From: Chryseobacterium oryzae | Lineage (GTDB): Bacteria > Bacteroidota > Bacteroidia > Flavobacteriales > Weeksellaceae | Reading direction: 5' to 3' | NCBI RefSeq assembly: GCF_022811665.1 | Contig: NZ_CP094529.1 | Coordinates: forward strand, 2,666,001-2,730,000 | Length of the DNA stretch: 64,000 bases | Part shown: positions 1 through 6,407 of the stretch, in pieces | Layout: each line of letters opens with the position of its first letter | How positions within the stretch are numbered: position 1 is the stretch's first letter | Notes under the pieces: generated by a model | The model's database searches: none | Seen by the model: only the letters and a program-made list of their open reading frames with translations | What the model was told of the DNA's origin: nothing | Program-made: the position numbers and the translations under genes

Positions 1-1137
1 CATAAAATCTGTAAATTCTATAAGACTCACATTTCCGTTTCTGAAATTTTTCAGCATTCCGTTATAAACCAGATCAAGATTATCCAAGTCGGTAGATTTT
101 ATTTCAGCAAGCTGGTCGAACTGGTTTTTCCACATTTGGTATGCAGCCTGAACTTTGGTCTCCAAATCAAGTTTTTGGAATTCGGCATTTTTTTGATTTT
201 GCTTAATGGCATATTTGGCTTTCTCTACATTGCCTCTGTTGCTTTTCCAAAGAGGCAGAGGAATTGCTACTTTTAAATTAATTTCATTGTTAAAAGTTCC
301 TGAAGCCTGATCGTATTCGGCTCCCACAGTAAGATCGGGAACATTTAAAGATTTTTGCCATAAGGCATATAATTGAGAATTTTCAATCAGTTTCAATCCA
401 AAAAGATAATCTGCGTTGTTTTCTATCGCTTTTCTTTTAAGATCTTCTTCGTTGCCGAAAGGTTGTGATGCAAGAATTTCTTTAGCTTCGTTCTCCGAAA
501 TTTCGGGTTCTACACCTTCAGAAATTCCGGTAAGAACTTTCAGGTTCTGTTCGAATTCAAGAATATTTTTATTGATTTCAACTTTATCATTATTCAACTG
601 AATCACAATACTTTGTAACCGAACCTCATCTTTCAGAGAAACATTTCCTTTTGCAGACTGAATTTTATACGCTTTCAGCAAATCATTCATATACCCAAGC
701 TGCTTGTTGATATTTTCAAGTTTGAGTTTTTCGTAATAAAGATTATAATAATTCGTACGAAGCTGTGTACGCAATTCTACAAGAAGCTGAGAAAACTGAA
801 GCTGTGCTAATTCTTTATTAGATTTTGCGAAGGCAATTTCATTCTTTTTTTTGCCTCCCATATAGATGAGCTGGCTCACTTCCAGTCCTTTTGCTTTATT
901 AACATTTAAAAAACGTTTTCCTTCAGGGTTATATCCGTTGATGTAACCACTTATTTGGGGAAGTTCCCATATTTTAGCCTGCAAAACATCGGCATCTGCC
1001 ATATTTATGCTGTACTGTTCCGCCAAAAGCTGAAGATTGTTTTGCTGAAAGGCATTTTCACACTCCAAAAGTGACATTTGCTGCTGTGCTGAAAACAAGG
1101 AAGATATCACCACCAACAGTCCTGCAATTTTGTTCAT
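1..1137 (-). CDS. TolC/CzcC-family outer-membrane efflux protein (partial, 3' end cut by window)
   Basis: Outer-membrane channel of a tripartite efflux system. 379 codons are visible from ATG at 1135-1137 to the window edge, so the C-terminus is missing. The N-terminus begins MNKIAGLLVVISSLFSAQ, a signal peptide, and is followed by long amphipathic helices (for example LLVELRTQLRTNYYNLYYEK), the alternating coiled-coil and strand pattern of TolC proteins. It lies 144 bp downstream of a two-component system on the same strand. In Bacteroidota such a locus usually continues with a CzcB/CusB adaptor and a CzcA/CusA pump, so metal efflux is likely, but those genes are outside the window. No lipobox cysteine is seen, unlike the NodT-type protein at 32.3 kb. 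Confidence 0.85.
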   Translation of the reverse strand, partial: MNKIAGLLVVISSLFSAQQQMSLLECENAFQQNNLQLLAEQYSINMADADVLQAKIWELPQISGYINGYNPEGKRFLNVNKAKGLEVSQLIYMGGKKKNEIAFAKSNKELAQLQFSQLLVELRTQLRTNYYNLYYEKLKLENINKQLGYMNDLLKAYKIQSAKGNVSLKDEVRLQSIVIQLNNDKVEINKNILEFEQNLKVLTGISEGVEPEISENEAKEILASQPFGNEEDLKRKAIENNADYLFGLKLIENSQLYALWQKSLNVPDLTVGAEYDQASGTFNNEINLKVAIPLPLWKSNRGNVEKAKYAIKQNQKNAEFQKLDLETKVQAAYQMWKNQFDQLAEIKSTDLDNLDLVYNGMLKNFRNGNVSLIEFTDFM

Positions 1138-1170
1138 TTCTCTAAATTTTGAGACAAAAATGCCGTTATA

Positions 1171-1200
1171 CGATTAAAAGCAACTTAAATGAACCTTAAA
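1171..1200 (-). promoter_or_regulatory. Tandem half-sites, probable response-regulator binding site
   Basis: Read on the minus strand there are three head-to-tail half-sites, TTTAAGGTTCA (1190-1200), TTTAAGTTGCT (1179-1189) and TTTAATCG (1171-1178), with an exact 11-bp period. OmpR/PhoB-type regulators bind direct repeats with 10-11 bp spacing. The site is 34 bp upstream of the efflux gene start and would overlap its -33 region; a weak -7-like CATTTTTG follows at about 1152-1159. The link to the adjacent regulator is inferred. Confidence 0.45.
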
Positions 1201-1281
1201 AAAATATTAAATTCTAAGATAAAGAACCATTGATGATTAGGTTTCTTTGGAAAAGTAAAAGATAATGCAGCAATTATAAAA

Positions 1282-2646
1282 CTACTTATTGAAAACTATA
1301 CTGAACTCGTTTTGATTGTCTGAAGGCGAAGTGTAAGTAATATCTGCACCGTGATATTCTAAAATTCTTTTTACAATTCTTAAACCCAAGCCGGAACCGG
1401 AAATATTCTGAGAATTATTTCCACGCATAAAGGCTTCGAAAAGTTTCGGCTGTTCTTCTTTAGAAATTGTCTTTCCTTCTGAATTTACCTGAATAAAAAT
1501 TTGAGTATCTGTTTCTGTAATTAGAATTTTCGCTTCTGCATTGTCCGAATAAACGGCTGCATTTTTAAGCAAATTGATAAATACGATGGTGAGCAAAGAA
1601 GGAACTCCATTAATGGTTAAGAAAGCATTTTCTTCATTATTTTCAGAAATAAGGAAGTCCATTTTAAGCTCTGAATAGCTTTTTTTAACGGTTTCGAAAG
1701 ACTCAAAAATAACTTCATCTATTCGTACTTCTTCATAAATGCTCTGTATATTTTCTTTATCGAATTTTGTAAGCAGCATTAAAGAATTGGTAAGATCGGA
1801 AAGCTGATAAACATCTTTCAGCATCTGTTTAAGAGAAGAAACTGTTTGCGGAGAATGCTCGCCAAATTTAATAAGATTTTCGAGCTGAAATGCCATTCTG
1901 GTAATGGGTGTACGAATTTCGTGAGAAGCACTTGCCGTAAAATCTTTCTGCGACTGAAAAACATCATTCAGTCTTACAATCATGGTATTAAAAGATTGTG
2001 CTAAAATGCTTATTTCATCATTCGACTGCTCTACGGGGATTTGAGTGGTTAGTTTATGAGCTGTAACTTCAGAAATTTCTTTATTCAAATCTTCCAAAGG
2101 CTGAAGAAATTTACCCATAAAATAATATGAGAAGAACCCGATAAGCAAGGTACATGTTATAAAGGCAGTAATTAAAAGATATTTAAGATACTCCAGTTTA
2201 GATTTCCCATTGGTATCGTAAGCACTCGTAAGAATATAATAATTTTCTCCATTTATTTTTTTCAGAGATGCATATACTTCGGGAATAGATTCTTCGGTGT
2301 AAATATCTTTTTTCTGGTCTAATTCTGTAAGCAGATTCTTATCCCAGGTTACTTTCTGATCTTTTATGGTACTGTAAATAAGCTCTTTATCACCATTAAA
2401 AATAAGAATCGTTTCATTTAAAAGAAAGTTATCTGAATTTTCATTAAAAAAGATAGGGGCTTCTTGTTCGAAATTTTTAGATTTCGAAATAAAATTGGTA
2501 GTAAATCCTAATCGTCTTACAAATCTTTCCTTGAATTCTTCCCTGCGGAAATCGTTGAAAGATATATAAATAATAATAAGTACAACCCCAAATAGCAACG
2601 AAAACGATACACTTAACGTAAGTGCAATCTTTCTTTTTAAAGACAT
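1282..2646 (-). CDS. Sensor histidine kinase (HAMP, HisKA, HATPase_c)
   Basis: Membrane sensor that autophosphorylates and passes phosphate to the regulator encoded just upstream. TM1 is at about residues 8-30, a periplasmic sensor region of about 120 residues follows, TM2 is at about 155-177, then HAMP (about 178-230). The H box is SASHEIRTPITRM with His242. The N box (LLKNAAVYS) and G box (GSGLGLRIVKRI) lie in the C-terminal ATPase domain. Its ATG directly abuts the stop codon of the regulator gene, so the pair is translationally coupled. The architecture matches CusS/ArlS-like kinases, and the adjacent efflux channel suggests metal or envelope-stress sensing. The signal itself cannot be read from sequence. 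Confidence 0.93.
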   Translation of the reverse strand: MSLKRKIALTLSVSFSLLFGVVLIIIYISFNDFRREEFKERFVRRLGFTTNFISKSKNFEQEAPIFFNENSDNFLLNETILIFNGDKELIYSTIKDQKVTWDKNLLTELDQKKDIYTEESIPEVYASLKKINGENYYILTSAYDTNGKSKLEYLKYLLITAFITCTLLIGFFSYYFMGKFLQPLEDLNKEISEVTAHKLTTQIPVEQSNDEISILAQSFNTMIVRLNDVFQSQKDFTASASHEIRTPITRMAFQLENLIKFGEHSPQTVSSLKQMLKDVYQLSDLTNSLMLLTKFDKENIQSIYEEVRIDEVIFESFETVKKSYSELKMDFLISENNEENAFLTINGVPSLLTIVFINLLKNAAVYSDNAEAKILITETDTQIFIQVNSEGKTISKEEQPKLFEAFMRGNNSQNISGSGLGLRIVKRILEYHGADITYTSPSDNQNEFSIVFNK

Positions 2647-3327
2647 TTACAACGGGTTTAAGTAATATCCAAATCCAGAACGTGTATGTATGAGTTTTAC
2701 TTTATATTCTCTGTCTATTTTTTTTCGTAGAAAATTTATGTAAACCTCCACTGTATTGGTATTGGTATTAAAATTATGTTCCCAAACATTTTCTGTAATT
2801 TGCTGCTTAGAAACCGTTCTGCCCTGTGCTTCTGCAAGATATACCAAAAGCTGAAATTCTTTTAATGTTAAAGCAATCTCATTTCCTGAACGGAAAACTT
2901 TTTGCTCCGTTTTATTAATTATCAAATCATCAATCCTTATAATATCGGCATCCACACTTTCGGAAGGAACTTTTCTTCTTAATAAAGAATTAATGCGTAA
3001 AAGCAATTCTTCAAACTGAAAAGGCTTCACCAGATAATCGTCTGCAAGTCTTGTGAAAGCATCTTTCTTATCAGAAATATCTCCGTAAGCCGAAATAATA
3101 ATGATGGGCGTATTTTTATCGAACGAACGAATGGTTTGGCAAACATCCAGCCCATTCATTTTGGGAACATTAATATCCAGTAAATACAAATCGTAAGAAT
3201 TGTTTTTTATCTGCCGAAGAAAAGTTTCCCCATCATAAATTTTATCACAATTGAAATTATTGGATTCTAAAAACTTACTCAGTTCCGCGGAGAGAATTAA
3301 ATCGTCTTCCAGTAAAAGAATATTCAT
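2647..3327 (-). CDS. OmpR-family response regulator
   Basis: DNA-binding response regulator of 226 aa. I start it at ATG 3325-3327 (MNILLLEDDLIL), because the receiver domain begins exactly there; a longer frame to 3438 adds 37 residues with no domain character. The acidic pocket is E7/D8/D9, the phospho-acceptor is Asp51 (LLDINVPKMNG), and the conserved lysine is in LVKPF. The C-terminal half is a Trans_reg_C winged helix ending HTRSGFGYYLNPL. The stop codon abuts the kinase ATG. It probably controls the efflux gene downstream, where 11-bp direct repeats are present at 1171-1200. Confidence 0.93.
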   Translation of the reverse strand: MNILLLEDDLILSAELSKFLESNNFNCDKIYDGETFLRQIKNNSYDLYLLDINVPKMNGLDVCQTIRSFDKNTPIIIISAYGDISDKKDAFTRLADDYLVKPFQFEELLLRINSLLRRKVPSESVDADIIRIDDLIINKTEQKVFRSGNEIALTLKEFQLLVYLAEAQGRTVSKQQITENVWEHNFNTNTNTVEVYINFLRKKIDREYKVKLIHTRSGFGYYLNPL

Positions 3328-3464
3328 GAATGAATTATTTATGACGAATTTACTGAATTTTAAATTGAATTTCCGAAATTTTAAATCTGATGAATGACAT
3401 ATATGTTTTCTAAAATCAAGCGTAATGCTGATATTCATCTAAAAATGTCTGAAAAATATCAGAA

Positions 3465-3472
3465 CAAATATA
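3465..3472 (-). promoter_or_regulatory. -7 element upstream of the response regulator
   Basis: TATATTTG on the minus strand matches the Bacteroidota -7 consensus TAnnTTTG, 138 bp upstream of the regulator ATG. No clear TTG is found at the expected -33 position. A small inverted repeat (CTGA...TCAG, about 3445-3466) lies over the expected start of transcription and could be an operator. Apart from this, the stretch 3328-3545 shows nothing else. Confidence 0.4.
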
Positions 3473-3545
3473 TGATTTTAAACATATTTTGTGCATATTT
3501 TAAGTAAATTATATTGAAAATAAGCTGTAGAATTAACTTGATATA

Positions 3546-3577
3546 AACAAAAAAAACATACTGAAAATCAGTATGTT
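3546..3577 (-). terminator. Intrinsic terminator of the tRNA array
   Basis: On the minus strand a perfect 10-bp stem (AACATACTGA / TCAGTATGTT) with a 3-nt loop is followed by an eight-T run, 9 bp after the last tRNA. Confidence 0.85.
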
Positions 3578-3585
3578 AATTATTG

Positions 3586-3657
3586 AGCCAACTACGGGAC
3601 TTGAACCCGTGACCTCTTCCTTACCAAGGAAGCACTCTACCGCTGAGCTAAGTCGGC
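3586..3657 (-). tRNA. tRNA-Thr (anticodon GGT)
   Basis: A 72-nt cloverleaf whose acceptor GCCGACT pairs with AGTTGGC. The anticodon stem CTTCC/GGAAG encloses loop TTGGTAA, giving GGT, which reads ACC/ACU. CCA is not encoded. It is the last tRNA of the array and corresponds in position and anticodon to thrT of the enterobacterial thrU-tyrU-glyT-thrT-tufB cluster. Confidence 0.96.
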
Positions 3658-3666
3658 AAAAACAAG

Positions 3667-3692
3667 AAAATCACACTAATTAGCGTGATTTT
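3667..3692 (-). terminator. Hairpin between tRNA-Gly copy 1 and tRNA-Thr(GGT)
   Basis: On the minus strand an 11-bp stem, AAAATCACGCT / AGTGTGATTTT with one G-T wobble, has an AATT loop. A short T-rich tail (CTTGTTTTTG) follows. It lies inside the tRNA transcript, so it is either a partial terminator or a processing signal. The outer stem is shared with the hairpin at 4092-4119. Confidence 0.45.
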
Positions 3693-3697
3693 TGTTG

Positions 3698-3770
3698 AGC
3701 GGAAGACGGGGGTCGAACCCGCGACATTCAGCTTGGAAGGCTGACGCTCTACCAACTGAGCTACTTCCGC
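3698..3770 (-). tRNA. tRNA-Gly (anticodon TCC), copy 1
   Basis: A 73-nt cloverleaf with acceptor GCGGAAG/CTTCCGC. Anticodon stem TCAGC/GCTGA encloses loop CTTCCAA, giving TCC, which reads GGA/GGG. Identical to the copy at 4121-4193. Confidence 0.96.
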
Positions 3771-3854
3771 AATTTTGTTTCCAAAATTATTGGTAACGCT
3801 GTGCAAATTTAGGAAAATTCCTTTATTTATGCAACTTTTAAATAATATAAAATG

Positions 3855-3935
3855 TGGGGAGAGCAGGATTCGAACCTACGAAGCCGAAGCAACTGAGTTA
3901 CAGTCAGTCCCATTTAGCCACTCTGGAATCTCCCC
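3855..3935 (-). tRNA. tRNA-Tyr (anticodon GTA), copy 1
   Basis: An 81-nt class II tRNA with acceptor GGGGAGA/TCTCCCC. Anticodon stem ACTGA/TCAGT encloses loop CTGTAAC, giving GTA, and a long variable arm follows. It is charged by the TyrRS encoded at 14167-15462. Identical to the copy at 4278-4358. Confidence 0.96.
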
Positions 3936-3955
3936 AGACATAATATATTAAATTG

Positions 3956-4029
3956 AGCTTCCAGAGGGATTCGAACCCACGACCCCGAGATTACAAATCA
4001 CGTGCTCTGGCCAACTGAGCTATGGAAGC
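3956..4029 (-). tRNA. tRNA-Thr (anticodon TGT), copy 1
   Basis: A 74-nt cloverleaf with acceptor GCTTCCA/TGGAAGC and anticodon loop TTTGTAA, giving TGT (ACA/ACG). The anticodon stem CGTGA/TCTCG has a central T-T mismatch, which is present in both copies. The 62-bp spacer upstream (4030-4091) shows no clear promoter. Confidence 0.94.
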
Positions 4030-4091
4030 AATTTAACACTGTGAACTGAGGCTGTAAGAGAAATTCTACTCTACGCTACATCAGTAGTTAA

Positions 4092-4119
4092 AAAAATCAC
4101 ACTTTAAAATGTGATTTTT
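4092..4119 (-). terminator. Terminator-like hairpin between the two tRNA triplets
   Basis: On the minus strand the stem AAAAATCACA / TGTGATTTTT has an 8-nt loop and continues into a seven-T run, the form of an intrinsic terminator. It separates the promoter-proximal triplet (4452 to 4121) from the rest. If it is efficient, the downstream tRNAs depend on read-through or a promoter I cannot see. Confidence 0.6.
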
Positions 4120-4120
4120 G

Positions 4121-4193
4121 AGCGGAAGACGGGGGTCGAACCCGCGACATTCAGCTTGGAAGGCTGACGCTCTACCAACTGAGCTACTTCCGC
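4121..4193 (-). tRNA. tRNA-Gly (anticodon TCC), copy 2
   Basis: Identical in sequence to 3698-3770; anticodon TCC in loop CTTCCAA. It is followed directly by the terminator-like hairpin at 4092-4119. Confidence 0.96.
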
Positions 4194-4277
4194 AATTTTG
4201 TTTCCAAAATTATTGGTAACGCTGTGCAAATTTAGGAAAATTCCTTTATTTATGCAACTTTTAAATAATATAAAATG

Positions 4278-4358
4278 TGGGGAGAGCAGGATTCGAACCT
4301 ACGAAGCCGAAGCAACTGAGTTACAGTCAGTCCCATTTAGCCACTCTGGAATCTCCCC
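4278..4358 (-). tRNA. tRNA-Tyr (anticodon GTA), copy 2
   Basis: Identical to 3855-3935, an 81-nt class II tRNA with anticodon GTA. Its 84-bp spacer to tRNA-Gly is also identical between the two blocks. Confidence 0.96.
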
Positions 4359-4378
4359 AGACATAATATATTAAATTG

Positions 4379-4452
4379 AGCTTCCAGAGGGATTCGAACC
4401 CACGACCCCGAGATTACAAATCACGTGCTCTGGCCAACTGAGCTATGGAAGC
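4379..4452 (-). tRNA. tRNA-Thr (anticodon TGT), copy 2
   Basis: Identical to 3956-4029 and first in the transcript, about 42 nt after the predicted transcription start. Anticodon TGT. Confidence 0.94.
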
Positions 4453-4500
4453 AATTTAAAAAAAAGAATTCAAAAGATCGCTGTTCCTTTTTTGCGTGTG

Positions 4501-4532
4501 CAAATATAGAACGGATTTTTTGAATTCTCAAA
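4501..4532 (-). promoter_or_regulatory. Promoter of the tRNA array
   Basis: On the minus strand TTTG (4529-4532), a 20-nt spacer and TATATTTG (4501-4508) match the Bacteroidota consensus TTTG-N(17-20)-TAnnTTTG. The start would be near 4494. It lies just after the hpf stop codon, so the tRNAs do not depend on read-through from rpsU-xerC-hpf. Confidence 0.75.
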
Positions 4533-4558
4533 CTTTTTATGAAGTTTTTTTACATTTT

Positions 4559-4852
4559 TTATGAAGCTAATTCTTTTTTCTTGATTAACAGTTTCTTAGC
4601 GGTATCTACACATAGATCTAAGCTCTCTTCGAAACTCGCACTAGTCTTTTTTACTACCATATCCTCTCCCGGAACCACCAAAATAAGCTCGGTTGTCTTA
4701 TTGGCTTTATCTGTATTGTTTTCTACTTTTAAGAAAACTTTACACTCAATAATTTTATCATAAAATGTATCAAGTTTACTTACTTTTTTATCAACATGTG
4801 ACTCAAGCGGTTCGTGTGGAGTTAAGCCGATTGCTTGTACTGAAATCTTCAT
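4559..4852 (-). CDS. hpf: Ribosome hibernation-promoting factor, short HPF/RaiA type
   Basis: 97-aa cytoplasmic protein that binds the 30S subunit in slow growth and promotes inactive 70S or 100S particles. The sequence starts MKISVQAIGLTPHEPL and continues with the beta-alpha-beta-beta-beta-alpha pattern of the HPF N-terminal domain (DKKVSKLDTFYDKIIECKVFLKVE). There is no C-terminal dimerisation domain, so it is the short form. Its ATG overlaps the xerC stop codon as ATGA, indicating coupled translation. The cluster rpsU-xerC-hpf is common in Flavobacteriia, so the assignment is well supported by context. Confidence 0.92.
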   Translation of the reverse strand: MKISVQAIGLTPHEPLESHVDKKVSKLDTFYDKIIECKVFLKVENNTDKANKTTELILVVPGEDMVVKKTSASFEESLDLCVDTAKKLLIKKKELAS

Positions 4853-5733
4853 AATTCTTCTTTTTTACTTGCTCTTGGATGAGCTTGATTAAACACTTTT
4901 TTCAACTGTTCAATATTGGCATTGGTATACACTTGTGTGCTTGCAAGACTTGAATGACCCAATATTTCTTTTACTTTTGATATCTCTGCCCCATTGTCTA
5001 AAACATGCGTCGCGAAGCTGTGTCTTAAAATATGAGGACTTTTTTTCTCTTTAGAAGTAACAAGACTAAGATACTTATTAACCACTACATAAACAAATTT
5101 TTCGGTGAGTTTTTTGCCCAGCCTGTTTACAAAAAATAAACTTTGGTATTCTTCCTTAGGCTTTCTTATTTGTAGATAAGACTTTAAGAGATTACTCAGC
5201 TTTTCTGAAATTGGCACATACCGTTCTTTGTTACCCTTTCCAATGATCTTCAACTCGTTTTTGTATAGATCTACACTCTCAAATTTCAAGCCACAAAGCT
5301 CTGCTTTTCTCATTCCGGTCTGGTAAAGCATCTCAATAATGCACTCATCCAGCAAGTTAGAAATAGAAAGAATATCATTACTCAGCATACTCATTTCATC
5401 CTGAGAAATAGGAATTTGTTTTTCTGGATAAAACTTTAACGAATTGATGGTTTCTAAAGGCGAAATTTCTATTTCACCAAGCCTCAAAAGGAAGGCATAA
5501 AAACTGCGAAGCGTAGATAATTTTCTATTGACAGTACGTTTTGAAACTCCTTTCTCATTAAGATCGACAATAAAATTTCTGATGATTTTCTTATCTGCTT
5601 TAATAATATTGTCTGATGATTCTGTTCTGAGATTAAACAAAATAAAATCATCCAAATCCCGACCATAACTTGTAACCGTATTTACAGAGTATCTTTTCTC
5701 GAACTGCAAATAATCTAAGAATTTATCTCGCAT
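4849..5733 (-). CDS. xerC: Tyrosine recombinase XerC/XerD type
   Basis: 294-aa site-specific recombinase that resolves chromosome dimers at dif. I use ATG 5731-5733 (MRDKFLDYLQFEKRYSVNTV), which starts directly at the SAM-like N-terminal domain; an upstream ATG at 5751 would add six residues. The catalytic set is visible: Arg in YQTGMRKAELCG, the beta-hairpin Lys in IIGKGNKERYVP, HILRHSFATH with His and Arg, the second His in EILGHSSLASTQ, and Tyr in VYTNAN. There is no integrase-type extension or att site nearby, so this is the housekeeping enzyme rather than an island integrase. XerC versus XerD cannot be told without the paralogue. Confidence 0.93.
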   Translation of the reverse strand: MRDKFLDYLQFEKRYSVNTVTSYGRDLDDFILFNLRTESSDNIIKADKKIIRNFIVDLNEKGVSKRTVNRKLSTLRSFYAFLLRLGEIEISPLETINSLKFYPEKQIPISQDEMSMLSNDILSISNLLDECIIEMLYQTGMRKAELCGLKFESVDLYKNELKIIGKGNKERYVPISEKLSNLLKSYLQIRKPKEEYQSLFFVNRLGKKLTEKFVYVVVNKYLSLVTSKEKKSPHILRHSFATHVLDNGAEISKVKEILGHSSLASTQVYTNANIEQLKKVFNQAHPRASKKEEL

Positions 5734-5741
5734 ACTGTAAA

Positions 5742-5787
5742 TATAAAACAAAAATCACTTCTTAAATAAATTATTTAAGAAGTGATT
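5742..5787 (-). terminator. Terminator after rpsU
   Basis: On the minus strand a long perfect stem (AATCACTTCTTAAATAA and its complement) is followed by TTTTGTTTTAT. It lies between rpsU and xerC, so rpsU may be made in excess while some transcripts read through into xerC-hpf. Confidence 0.8.
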
Positions 5788-5809
5788 GTATAATTTGAAA
5801 AAAGAAATT

Positions 5810-6007
5810 TTAAGCCTGTTCTTCTTTGCTAAGATTTCTTTGCTTGTGAGCAGCTTTCAATCTAGCTTGTCTTAAAGTTACTGAAGGCTTGATAAACTGT
5901 TGTCTAGCTCTTAACTGACGAACTGTACCAGTTTTATCAAATTTTCTTTTATATTTTTTTAAAGCTCTGTCGATAGACTCTCCGTCTTTTACTGGAATTA
6001 TTAACAT
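5810..6007 (-). CDS. rpsU: 30S ribosomal protein bS21
   Basis: 65-aa small-subunit protein that sits near the anti-Shine-Dalgarno end of 16S rRNA. The N-terminus MLIIPVKDGESIDRALKKYK and the very basic helical C-terminus (RQLRARQQFIKPS) are typical. In Bacteroidota, bS21 has been implicated in sequestering the 16S 3' tail, in line with the lack of Shine-Dalgarno sites in this window. It has its own promoter (6031-6061) and a terminator immediately downstream. Confidence 0.96.
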   Translation of the reverse strand: MLIIPVKDGESIDRALKKYKRKFDKTGTVRQLRARQQFIKPSVTLRQARLKAAHKQRNLSKEEQA

Positions 6008-6030
6008 ATATTACATCTCATTTTGGATTG

Positions 6031-6061
6031 CAAAAATAAAAAATTAATTTGAAACTGCAAA
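6031..6061 (-). promoter_or_regulatory. Promoter of rpsU
   Basis: On the minus strand TTTG (6058-6061), a 19-nt spacer and TATTTTTG (6031-6038), close to consensus, with a short leader to the ATG at 6007. The rest of the 6062-6407 gap holds a possible plus-strand -7 box TAGATTTG at 6192-6199 for the next gene and otherwise only AT-rich sequence. Confidence 0.75.
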
Positions 6062-6407
6062 TATTATTTCAACAAAATAACAGTTATTAAATTTACAAAT
6101 CTCAAATAGAGACTCCAAGAGTCTTTGCAAAGCTTAATTTTGAGGGATAATAAATGAAGTAATTTTTATATTTTATATTCTATAATTTATTTAGATTTGC
6201 AATTATTTTAAAATACTAAAAACCAAACCAATAAACCTAAAAACTTCATGAAAAAAAACACAATAACTTCCACTGTATTGAAGTGTTTTCACATTTAAAG
6301 ACTTTACAATCAACCAGAAAATATTATATGTATTTCTCTAATTTCCATACCAGAAGAGAGATACATAGAGAAAATCAATACCTTAACAATCAACAAAAAC
6401 AATATCC

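Larger units (their letters stand above)
3695..4036. repeat. tRNA triplet repeat, copy 1 (about 342 bp)
   Basis: Direct repeat carrying tRNA-Thr(TGT), tRNA-Tyr and tRNA-Gly with spacers; by eye it is identical to 4118-4459. The offset is 423 bp. The spacers are as conserved as the genes, which indicates a recent duplication or ongoing gene conversion. Confidence 0.9.
4118..4459. repeat. tRNA triplet repeat, copy 2 (about 342 bp)
   Basis: Promoter-proximal copy of the tRNA-Thr-Tyr-Gly block, identical by eye to 3695-4036. The flanks diverge immediately outside it. Confidence 0.9.

Noticed and set aside
3328..3438. 37-residue N-terminal extension of the response regulator
   Set aside because: The receiver domain starts exactly at ATG 3327; the extension is a basic sequence with no similarity to the family.
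4849..5733. XerC as the integrase of a genomic island at the tRNA array
   Set aside because: It is part of the conserved rpsU-xerC-hpf cluster, lies upstream of the tRNAs, and no att-type repeats or cargo genes are present.
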